The translations under genes and the position numbers were made by a program. Of a stretch of 5,424 bases of DNA, positions 1 to 5,424 are shown in pieces. How positions within the stretch are numbered: the stretch's first letter is position 1; every line of letters begins with the position of its first letter. The notes beneath the pieces were generated by a model. The model was given only the letters and a program-made list of their open reading frames with translations, did no database searches and was not told the DNA's origin. Source of the stretch: Bacteroidota bacterium (GTDB lineage: Bacteria > Bacteroidota > Bacteroidia > Cytophagales > Cyclobacteriaceae); the NCBI GenBank assembly GCA_027297025.1, contig JAPUIM010000438.1:1-5424 (forward strand), in the 5' to 3' direction.

Positions 1-350
1 CCCCGGCAAATACCCAATACCGGTTTATGATGTTTGATGGCGTAATCGAGTATTCTCAATTCGTATGCATCACGGTATCGATCGCCGTGCCACTTTTCCC
101 CATGCAATGGTGACTCACCGTAACTTTCGGGTGCAATGTCAGCCCCCCCCTGGAATACAAAACCATCCATTTCTGAAATAAAATCTACCAAAACATCCTC
201 ATCCACATCAGGTATCAACACCGGAAACACTTGTTTTTTAGTAAGATATTTGGCCATGTCATTTTCCATATAACACAAAGTCTTTTTAGAAAATACCTCT
301 CGATCAGGATCAGGATAAAGAAAACATGAAGAGACACCTATTTTGATCAT
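1..350 (-). CDS. PuuD-like gamma-glutamyl hydrolase (class I glutamine amidotransferase fold), C-terminus cut by window edge
   Basis: This is the N-terminal 116 codons of a peptidase C26 / PuuD-family protein; the rest lies beyond the left edge. Family members cleave gamma-glutamyl amide bonds in the cytoplasm, for example gamma-Glu-GABA to glutamate and GABA. Visible signs are a beta-strand start (MIKIGVSSCF), a QGGADIAPESYGE segment at about residues 67-79, which matches the family's GG-D-P-Y signature, a conserved acidic stretch (D90, R93-D94, E97), and the nucleophile-elbow GICRG with Cys115 as the predicted catalytic nucleophile. The catalytic His and Glu fall outside the window. The start follows the upstream dehydrogenase directly: its TAA shares one base with this ATG (TAATG), so translational coupling is likely. 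In context it would release glutamate from the oxidised gamma-glutamyl intermediate made by the upstream genes. The substrate is inferred, and a related amidotransferase role cannot be excluded from half a protein. A run of eight G (coding strand) lies at 143-150 with the reading frame intact. Confidence 0.88.
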   Translation of the reverse strand, partial: MIKIGVSSCFLYPDPDREVFSKKTLCYMENDMAKYLTKKQVFPVLIPDVDEDVLVDFISEMDGFVFQGGADIAPESYGESPLHGEKWHGDRYRDAYELRILDYAIKHHKPVLGICR

Positions 351-1501
351 TATAATGCTTCCGAATAAAGGTCTATAAAATCCTGTTTGGCAGCGGGTCG
401 ATGGTTGTCGGGAAGACAGAAATCTTTGACGGCAAGTTCCGATAAAGGCTCTATATGTTCTTGGGTCACTCCTTGACTTCCCAGATGTGTTGGTAAATTC
501 ACTCTTTCATTCAACTCAAATAAGGCATTCACTACAGCTTCCCCATCTTCTTTGGGTAAATTCATAGTTTTTGCAAGCACTTTAAACCGGTCTTCACGAC
601 CAGGTATATTATACCTCAATCCATGGGGTAAATTAATGGCATTGGCCAAACCATGATGCATATCCAAAAGTGTTGACAATGGATGTGACATGGAATGAAC
701 AATTCCCAGTCCTTTTTGAAATGCCACCGCCCCCATCAAAGAAGCGATTAACATGTTGGCCCGGGATTCCTGATCAGAATTATTTACAGCTTTTTCCAGG
801 GAGGCATAAATAAGACTCACCCCTTCCAATGCGATGCCATCACATATTGGATGAAATCCTTTGGACAGATAGGCCTCAAGGTTATGGGTTAAGGCATCCA
901 TACCGGTTGCCGCGGTAATAGGAGCAGGTAAATCATAGGTGAGTTGTGGGTCCACAAACACCATCCTAGCCAACAATTTGGGATGAAAAAGTATCCGTTT
1001 TCTTTTAGATTCATCCTCTGAAATAACTGCGGCTCTTCCTACTTCGCTTCCAGTACCGGCAGTAGTAGGAATGGTTATAAAGTGGGGTACTGGCTCTGTA
1101 ATGAGTTCAGATCCCCCAATCTGGTCATCATACTCAAAAAGGTCAGCGTGATGGTTTATGCTCAATACTATGGCCCTGGCCACATCCATGGCCGCCCCAC
1201 CTCCAATTCCAATTACACATTCTGATTTATATTCAAAATATGCTTCATTACCTTTTAACACGTGTGATTTGAGGGGGTTTTTATGAATGTCACTGAAGAT
1301 GTTGGTCCGGAGTCCATGTTGATTTAGTCCATCTACCAAAGCCTTTAGAAATGATAATTCCGATACCAGTGGATCAGTAACTACCAAGGGTCGGGAAAGG
1401 CCTTGTTTTTTTAAGTAATGTTTAAGTTCATTAGCCGCTCCTACTCCAAATTTAATGTTGGTAGGGAAGTTGTAATTGTATATTGTGTTGGCCTCATACA
1501 T
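350..1501 (-). CDS. Iron-containing (group III) alcohol dehydrogenase
   Basis: This 383-residue NAD(P)-dependent alcohol dehydrogenase has the usual length for the FucO/4-hydroxybutyrate dehydrogenase family. The N-terminal nucleotide-binding half carries GIGGGAAMDVARA (98-110) and TIPTTAGTGSEVG (143-155). The C-terminal metal domain holds the predicted iron ligands Asp202 and His206 (in GMDALTH), His269 (in GIVHSMSH) and His283 (in MHHGLANA); His273 is also conserved. The spacing matches FucO with a constant offset of six. Departures from the commonest consensus are Ala103 for the usual Ser in GGGS and Arg109 for the usual Lys in DxAK. The gene starts 17 bases after the ligase stop with no clear Shine-Dalgarno, and its TAA overlaps the hydrolase ATG. 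The operon suggests that it oxidises the hydroxyl of a gamma-glutamyl-capped amino alcohol to the aldehyde. That substrate is inference; the family is broad and another primary alcohol, or aldehyde reduction, is possible. Confidence 0.93.
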   Translation of the reverse strand: MYEANTIYNYNFPTNIKFGVGAANELKHYLKKQGLSRPLVVTDPLVSELSFLKALVDGLNQHGLRTNIFSDIHKNPLKSHVLKGNEAYFEYKSECVIGIGGGAAMDVARAIVLSINHHADLFEYDDQIGGSELITEPVPHFITIPTTAGTGSEVGRAAVISEDESKRKRILFHPKLLARMVFVDPQLTYDLPAPITAATGMDALTHNLEAYLSKGFHPICDGIALEGVSLIYASLEKAVNNSDQESRANMLIASLMGAVAFQKGLGIVHSMSHPLSTLLDMHHGLANAINLPHGLRYNIPGREDRFKVLAKTMNLPKEDGEAVVNALFELNERVNLPTHLGSQGVTQEHIEPLSELAVKDFCLPDNHRPAAKQDFIDLYSEAL

Positions 1502-1518
1502 AAGCCCAAGTTCAGAGG

Positions 1519-2886
1519 TTAAATAATTTCGAAATACCTTTTGAGCTCCCAGTTAGTTACGGCCTTGCCAAATTGCTTCCATTCCCATTCACGGGTCTGG
1601 ACAAAATGATTTACAAACTCCTTCCCGAACAACTCCTTGGCCAAGTCTGATTCTTTCATGGATTCTGTGGCCTGGTTTAAATCAGAAGGCAAGGTGCCAT
1701 ACTTGAAATCTCTGTAGCCATTTCCTATGGTATGTGGTTGATCAAGTTTTAATTTGTTTTTAACTCCGTATAATCCAGAAGCCAGGCAACCAGCCATAGC
1801 TAGATAGGGATTGGTGTCGGACCCACATACCCTGTTTTCCAATCGCGCTGAATTTTGACTTTGGGTCAATATTCTCAAAGCGGTGGTCCTATTGTCATAT
1901 CCCCAGGTTAATGTTGTAGGCGCCCAAGCCCCTTCCACCAAACGCTTATAGCTATTTATGGTGGGCGCATACAAGGGGAGGATGTGGGGAAGGCAGTAAA
2001 GTTGACCGGCAATATAGTTTTGCATAAGTTCACTCATGTGGTGATCTTGAGTGGAATCATAAAATAGATTTTCTGTCGTTTTAGCATTCCACAGACTTTG
2101 GTGTACGTGTCCACTGCAACCTGGTAATTTTTCACTCCATTTAGCCATAAAACTGGCCATTAATTGGTGGCGATAAGCTATTTCTTTTACTCCAGTCTTA
2201 AACAAAATAGCTCTGTCTGCAGCAGTCAAGACTTCATCATATAAAATAGCCGCCTCATATACTCCCGGACCAGTCTCAGTATGTAGCCCTTCCAAGGGCA
2301 CTTCAAAATCTTTTAGTAAATCAAATAAATCATTGAAGTAGTCTGATTTTTGGGAGCTCCTCAATATAGAATAACCAAACATTCCCGGGGTCAAGGGATT
2401 TATTTGGGTAAATTCTTTGCGGTTGAGTTCTTCCGGTGTTTCCTGGAAATTAAACCACTCAAACTCCTGGGAAAATATGGGACTAAATCCCTGATCCACT
2501 GCCTGTTGACGAATAGTTTTTAAAAGATTTCTTGGGCAGACAGGAATAGCTTTTTGATTTTCATCACAAAAATCTGCCAGGAAAAAGGGCATGTTCTTCT
2601 CCCATGGTATTTTTCTAAAGGTAGTAATATCAATTTGTGCCCCAATATCGGGATATCCAGTATGCCAACCGGTAAAATCAATGCCTTCATAAGAGAGATC
2701 AGAGGAGTCCCATCCAAATATCACATCACAAAAACCAATTCCCTTTTCTACCACGGCCATAAACTTATCCCTATGGATCACTTTGCCTCTAAGAATCCCA
2801 TCCAGGTCACAAACCGCCAATTTTACCTTAGAGCCCGGATATTCCCGAACATAATTTAGTATTTTATCAAATTCGTGTGCGCCCAT
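1519..2886 (-). CDS. Glutamine-synthetase-family gamma-glutamyl-amine ligase (PuuA/GlnA4-like)
   Basis: This 455-residue glutamine-synthetase-fold enzyme probably joins glutamate to an amine using ATP in the cytoplasm. The beta-grasp N-domain includes VCDLDGILRGK (25-35), typical of PuuA-like ligases. The catalytic domain has metal/ATP ligands Glu141 and Glu143 (EFE), Glu204 and Glu211 (ETGPGVYE), His260 in GCSGHVHQS, substrate/phosphate arginines in NSYKRLV (Arg315) and YDNR (Arg333), and RLENR with Glu350 and Arg352. The catalytic set is therefore complete. It does not look like a housekeeping GlnA: the N-domain loop is FGWDSSDLSYEG (57-68) rather than the ammonium-site FDGSS, the NLYDLPPEE adenylylation segment is replaced by FKYGTLPSD (394-402), and the C-terminus ends in the WEWKQF...WELKRYFEII pattern seen in amine-ligase relatives. 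It starts 13 bases after the permease stop, with no Shine-Dalgarno. An ethanolamine-type permease upstream and an alcohol dehydrogenase downstream favour gamma-glutamylethanolamide synthesis, as known for Streptomyces GlnA4, over putrescine. Substrate specificity cannot be read from sequence alone. Confidence 0.9.
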   Translation of the reverse strand: MGAHEFDKILNYVREYPGSKVKLAVCDLDGILRGKVIHRDKFMAVVEKGIGFCDVIFGWDSSDLSYEGIDFTGWHTGYPDIGAQIDITTFRKIPWEKNMPFFLADFCDENQKAIPVCPRNLLKTIRQQAVDQGFSPIFSQEFEWFNFQETPEELNRKEFTQINPLTPGMFGYSILRSSQKSDYFNDLFDLLKDFEVPLEGLHTETGPGVYEAAILYDEVLTAADRAILFKTGVKEIAYRHQLMASFMAKWSEKLPGCSGHVHQSLWNAKTTENLFYDSTQDHHMSELMQNYIAGQLYCLPHILPLYAPTINSYKRLVEGAWAPTTLTWGYDNRTTALRILTQSQNSARLENRVCGSDTNPYLAMAGCLASGLYGVKNKLKLDQPHTIGNGYRDFKYGTLPSDLNQATESMKESDLAKELFGKEFVNHFVQTREWEWKQFGKAVTNWELKRYFEII

Positions 2887-2899
2887 CTTAAAAATAAAT

Positions 2900-4228
2900 T
2901 TAGTGAACGATTCTTTTTTCTACGAAGAAAACAAACCATAAATAGCTTAAACCCAAGATACTAAAATAAATAAGCGCTAATGTGACATTGTATATGATAA
3001 CTGCAATCAAAGCCACTGTGGCAATAACCAATGCTACCCCTGGAAAGATAGGATATAAAGGTACTTTAAAAGGCCTCTCTAATTCTGGTTCCCTCACTCT
3101 TAAACTGAACAATGCAATCATGGAAATAATATAAAGTGATAAAGCCCCAAAACAAGCAATAGTGATGATCTCACTAGTTTTTCCAGTTGTCAGGGCGATG
3201 ATACCAACCACCATATTTATAACCAACGCATTAGCCGGGGTCTTGAATCTACTATGTACTTTACCCAATCCCTTAGGGGCATAACCCACTCTACCGAATT
3301 CAAATGTCGCTCTGCCCGCCACTAAAATAATTCCATGGAAGGAGGCTACCAAACCAAACAATCCGATGATGATAAATAAATTATATAAACCATGGCTTTC
3401 ACCCACTATCCGGGCCATAGCTAAAGGTAGTGGCGAATCTGAAGCTTCGGCTCCCATTTCTGGGTAAACTACAGCCTCCCAACCAGCCACTCCAACAGAA
3501 GTGGAAAAGGTAATGATGCAAAGGACTACCAAGGTGAGTATGGCCGATCCAAACCCTATGAGTACATTTTTTTGTGGATTGATAGTTTCCTCAGCTACAT
3601 TAGCTACACCTTCTATAGCCAAAAAAAACCAAATAGCGAAAGGAATAGCTGCAAATGCTCCGGTGATACCATGCGGGAACGCATTGGTTTGTAAATTGGA
3701 TATCTTAAAATTCGGAATTGCAACAGCGGCAAAAATTAATAATCCGATAACAGCAACCACCGTAATTCCCAATTCAAAAGAAGCAGCTGTCTTAACTCCG
3801 TATATGTTAAGGGCAGTAAAAATGAAATATGAGGTAATGGCTATGGTTAACACTGATATAGAAGGGATGAATAGATGAAGATATGCCCCAATAGCAAATG
3901 CTATGGCTGGTGGGGCGAAAACAAATTCTATATTTTGTGCCATTCCGCCTAAAAAACCCCATCTTTTGCCTAAACCCCTCAATGCGTAATCAAATGCTCC
4001 CCCCGCTTTGGGTATGGAACAGGCTAGTTCGGTATATGAAAAGGTGAAAGTGACGTACATGATGATTATAAACGCGGTAGCAATGGCCAATCCCAAAGTA
4101 CCTCCTTTTTCCAGACCCAAATTCCACCCGAAGTACATTCCTGATATTACATAACCCACGCCCAGTCCCCACAACATCAGGGGTCCTAAACTCCTTTCTA
4201 ATTGATCATTGCCTGCTTCGCTATTCAT
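2900..4228 (-). CDS. APC-superfamily permease, ethanolamine permease (Eat/EutP) type
   Basis: This 442-residue inner-membrane transporter has about 12 predicted membrane segments, at roughly 17-38, 44-66, 95-120, 124-143, 151-172, 187-207, 222-247, 281-304, 332-348, 352-376, 393-414 and 416-436. From memory of the family, its strongest resemblance is to proteobacterial ethanolamine permeases. Matching stretches are LGPLMLWGLGVGYVISG (14-30), FGWNLG (33-38), FSYTELACSIPKAGGAF (63-79), EFVFAPPAIAFAIGAYL (101-117), WFFLAIEGVANVAEE (200-214), GLFGLVASFHGIIL (289-302) and ELERPFKVPLYPIFP (382-396). The glycine-rich unwound part of TM1 and the TM6 segment are the usual APC substrate-binding elements. 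It is the first gene of the minus-strand operon, and its likely role is importing the amine that the next gene gamma-glutamylates. The start is supported by AGGA six bases upstream of ATG. A different small amine or amino acid as substrate is possible, but the Eat-type match is extensive. Confidence 0.9.
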   Translation of the reverse strand: MNSEAGNDQLERSLGPLMLWGLGVGYVISGMYFGWNLGLEKGGTLGLAIATAFIIIMYVTFTFSYTELACSIPKAGGAFDYALRGLGKRWGFLGGMAQNIEFVFAPPAIAFAIGAYLHLFIPSISVLTIAITSYFIFTALNIYGVKTAASFELGITVVAVIGLLIFAAVAIPNFKISNLQTNAFPHGITGAFAAIPFAIWFFLAIEGVANVAEETINPQKNVLIGFGSAILTLVVLCIITFSTSVGVAGWEAVVYPEMGAEASDSPLPLAMARIVGESHGLYNLFIIIGLFGLVASFHGIILVAGRATFEFGRVGYAPKGLGKVHSRFKTPANALVINMVVGIIALTTGKTSEIITIACFGALSLYIISMIALFSLRVREPELERPFKVPLYPIFPGVALVIATVALIAVIIYNVTLALIYFSILGLSYLWFVFFVEKRIVH

Positions 4229-4234
4229 TTAATG

Positions 4235-4238
4235 TCCT
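4235..4238 (-). promoter_or_regulatory. Ribosome binding site of the permease gene
   Basis: On the minus strand AGGA is followed by six bases and then the permease ATG (AGGACATTAAATG). It is the clearest Shine-Dalgarno-like sequence in the operon; the downstream genes have none and probably rely on close packing. It supports the chosen permease start. Confidence 0.5.
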
Positions 4239-4305
4239 ATTCGTATAACAAAGTGTCATTATTACTTTGATGGTTAATAGATTTTTAAGGTTTTATGTCC
4301 TTTTC

Positions 4306-4338
4306 CAAAGTAAAACCCCTACAGTTGACAAGGACAAA
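4306..4338 (-). promoter_or_regulatory. Candidate Bacteroidota-type promoter for the permease operon
   Basis: Read on the minus strand, TTTG (4338-4335) is followed after 21 bases by TTACTTTG (4313-4306). This is close to the Bacteroidota sigma consensus TTTG-N19-21-TAnnTTTG, with one mismatch in the downstream box (TT for TA). It would leave a leader of about 70 bases before the permease ATG. The call is by eye only, and short AT-rich motifs occur often by chance. Confidence 0.35.
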
Positions 4339-4383
4339 ATACGTGGAAAAACTTTATTTACATTCTGAATCATCGATATTTTA

Positions 4384-4412
4384 TTGAAATCAGCTACAGA
4401 ACCCTATTTTTG
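4384..4412 (+). promoter_or_regulatory. Weak candidate promoter for the DUF192 gene
   Basis: TATTTTTG (4405-4412) matches the Bacteroidota downstream box TAnnTTTG exactly, with a partial upstream box TTG at 4384-4386, 18 bases away. The box ends only six bases before the ATG at 4419, so transcripts would be leaderless or nearly so. That makes it doubtful unless leaderless initiation is used here. Confidence 0.2.
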
Positions 4413-4418
4413 TAGGTC

Positions 4419-4916
4419 ATGAAAAGAGGCAGTTTATGGTTGGGGTTGAACTTCATTATAATTGTGGGCTCTATCATATTATTCCAATGTGGTCAGGACC
4501 AAAGGAGATCCCACAATACGACCAGAAATGCTCTTGGCTTTAAAAAAGAAGGAGAGGTGCATTTCTTAAAGGCCAATAGTAACCAGACTTTAACGAAAAT
4601 TGATGTGGAGATTGCCAATACCATCAAAGAAAGGAATCAGGGTTTAATGTATCGGGATGTGATGCCCGATTCCATGGGTATGTTATTCATTTTTGATAAT
4701 TCTATAGTGCGGTCATTTTGGATGAAAAACACCCCGGTAGCTTTGGACATTTTATTTGTAAATGATGAAAAGGAGATCGTTAAAATTCATCCAAATACAC
4801 AACCCTATTCGGAAGATCCCCTCAACTCCCATAGAGCTGCCAGATATGTAATAGAGGTGAATGCTGGGTTCTGCGATAAATATCAAATCCTGGAAGGACA
4901 TAAGGTGAAGTTTTAA
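4419..4916 (+). CDS. DUF192 (UPF0127) family protein, probable lipoprotein
   Basis: This 165-residue protein is predicted to be exported. The N-terminus has a short positive region (MKR) and a hydrophobic stretch to about residue 22, then LFQC with Cys24 as a possible lipidation site. Phe at -2 and Gln at -1 are atypical for a lipobox, so cleavage by signal peptidase II is plausible but not certain. From about residue 60 the sequence fits DUF192: VEIANTIKERNQGLMYRDVMPDSMGMLFIF (63-92, quoted only as a region with key E-R-x-x-GLM-R and GMLF elements), SFWMKNTPVALDILF (99-113), and the closing ARYVIEVNAGF (141-151). The family's biochemical role is not established. The start is fixed by the signal sequence, since no other upstream or nearby Met gives one. 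It is transcribed away from the amine operon, and the HAD gene follows after four bases, suggesting co-transcription. No functional link to the left-hand operon is visible. Confidence 0.88.
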   Translation: MKRGSLWLGLNFIIIVGSIILFQCGQDQRRSHNTTRNALGFKKEGEVHFLKANSNQTLTKIDVEIANTIKERNQGLMYRDVMPDSMGMLFIFDNSIVRSFWMKNTPVALDILFVNDEKEIVKIHPNTQPYSEDPLNSHRAARYVIEVNAGFCDKYQILEGHKVKF

Positions 4917-4920
4917 TAAG

Positions 4921-5424
4921 GTGGAGAAGATTATAATTTTTGACATGGATGGAGTTTTAGTGGATACTGAGCCCATTTATTGGCAAGTATTTTTTGAACA
5001 ATTTGAGTACCTGGGAATAGAAGTTAGCAAAAAAGAGTACGAGACATTTGTGGGTGTCCCTTCTCCCAATATTTGGCGACGGCTTATTAAAACCCGTGGA
5101 TTGGAGTATAGTTTGGAAGAAATGCTGCATAAAGAGAAAAAAATCCTGCGTCAAAAATTAACTGAAGCATCTTTAAAGCCGATGTCCGGCTTACTGGATT
5201 TTTTAGGATATCTGGAACATCAAAATATACACCTCAGTGTGGCCTCATCATCAACTAAAAGCAACATAGAGTTTGTACTAAATAAAATTTCGATTCGGCA
5301 CTATTTTAAATTCTTAGTGAGTGGTGAGGAGGTTGAAAAGGGTAAACCTTCACCCGATATATTCCTTAGAACTGCTCATCTCAATGCAATAGAACCACAA
5401 AAATGTTTGGTAATCGAGGATTCC
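4921..5424 (+). CDS. HAD-superfamily hydrolase (phosphatase / beta-phosphoglucomutase-like), C-terminus cut by window edge
   Basis: These are 168 codons of a subfamily IA HAD enzyme; roughly 50 residues are probably missing beyond the right edge. Motif I is IIIFDMDGVLVDTEP with nucleophile Asp8 and general acid/base Asp10. A helical C1 cap follows at about 15-85. Motif II is VASSS (Ser109), the motif III lysine is Lys142 in GKPSPD, and the start of motif IV is VIEDS (Glu166, Asp167). The reading frame has an in-frame stop at 4906-4908 and no ATG before motif I, so the GTG at 4921 is the only reasonable start; this non-ATG start makes the gene easy to miss. The DUF192 stop is four bases upstream, implying a two-gene unit. 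The DMDGVLVDTEP form and GKPSPD are shared by sugar-phosphate phosphatases and beta-phosphoglucomutases. The substrate cannot be assigned. Confidence 0.88.
   Translation, partial: MEKIIIFDMDGVLVDTEPIYWQVFFEQFEYLGIEVSKKEYETFVGVPSPNIWRRLIKTRGLEYSLEEMLHKEKKILRQKLTEASLKPMSGLLDFLGYLEHQNIHLSVASSSTKSNIEFVLNKISIRHYFKFLVSGEEVEKGKPSPDIFLRTAHLNAIEPQKCLVIEDS

Noticed and set aside
143..150. Frameshift in the hydrolase gene at the homopolymer
   Set aside because: The translation is continuous and family-like on both sides of the tract, so the gene is intact as given.
2554..2859. Plus-strand open frame of about 100 codons antisense to the ligase
   Set aside because: It lies wholly inside the well-supported ligase gene, its translation shows no recognisable family, and it has no independent start signals.
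1519..2886. Annotation as housekeeping glutamine synthetase GlnA
   Set aside because: The ammonium-site and adenylylation segments do not fit, and the neighbours are a permease, an alcohol dehydrogenase and a gamma-glutamyl hydrolase rather than nitrogen-assimilation genes.
3501..3878. Plus-strand open frame of about 125 codons antisense to the permease
   Set aside because: It is a shadow of membrane-protein coding sequence, with no domain signature and full overlap with the permease gene.
1..4228. A standard putrescine (Puu) operon
   Set aside because: The permease is Eat-like rather than PuuP-like, and an alcohol dehydrogenase takes the place expected for the PuuB amine oxidase; a polyamine substrate is not excluded but fits less well.
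4325..4353. TTGACA resembling a sigma-70 -35 box on the plus strand
   Set aside because: No acceptable -10 box is found 16-18 bases downstream; the bases there are a run of A followed by CT.
4752..5154. Minus-strand open frames opposite the DUF192 and HAD genes
   Set aside because: Both are short, lie opposite clearly homologous plus-strand genes, and give low-complexity translations with no recognisable motif.

Overview
The window is AT-rich and gene-dense. Most coding starts lack strong Shine-Dalgarno sequences, and the protein sequences look like Bacteroidota (possibly a marine Flavobacteriia- or Cytophagia-type organism). That placement rests on general sequence character, not on a marker gene, so it is tentative.

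Left four-fifths (1-4228, minus strand): four tightly packed genes read right to left, presumably one operon. In order of transcription they are: an APC-superfamily permease that strongly resembles ethanolamine permeases (Eat/EutP type); a glutamine-synthetase-fold gamma-glutamyl-amine ligase; a group III iron-containing alcohol dehydrogenase; and the first 116 codons of a class I amidotransferase-type gamma-glutamyl hydrolase (PuuD family), cut by the left edge. The gaps are 13 and 17 bases, and the last junction is a one-base TAATG overlap.

Taken together, the genes suggest a gamma-glutamylation pathway for an amino alcohol, most likely ethanolamine. The amine is imported, capped with glutamate by the ligase, its free hydroxyl is oxidised by the iron dehydrogenase, and the gamma-glutamyl group is finally removed by the hydrolase. 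An aldehyde dehydrogenase would be needed between the last two steps and is not in the window. It may lie just beyond the left edge. This would be an alternative to the cobalamin-dependent ethanolamine ammonia-lyase (EutBC) route. The individual family calls are solid; the pathway is inference.

Middle (4229-4418): a 190-base divergent intergenic region. It holds a plausible Bacteroidota-type promoter for the permease operon, a weaker candidate for the opposite gene, and three copies of the hexamer TGTCCT/AGGACA.

Right end (4419-5424, plus strand): a DUF192 (UPF0127) protein with a lipoprotein-like N-terminus, followed four bases later by a GTG-initiated HAD-superfamily phosphatase/phosphomutase cut by the right edge. 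Neither has an evident link to the amine operon. No RNA genes, insertion sequences, CRISPR arrays or convincing terminators were seen.
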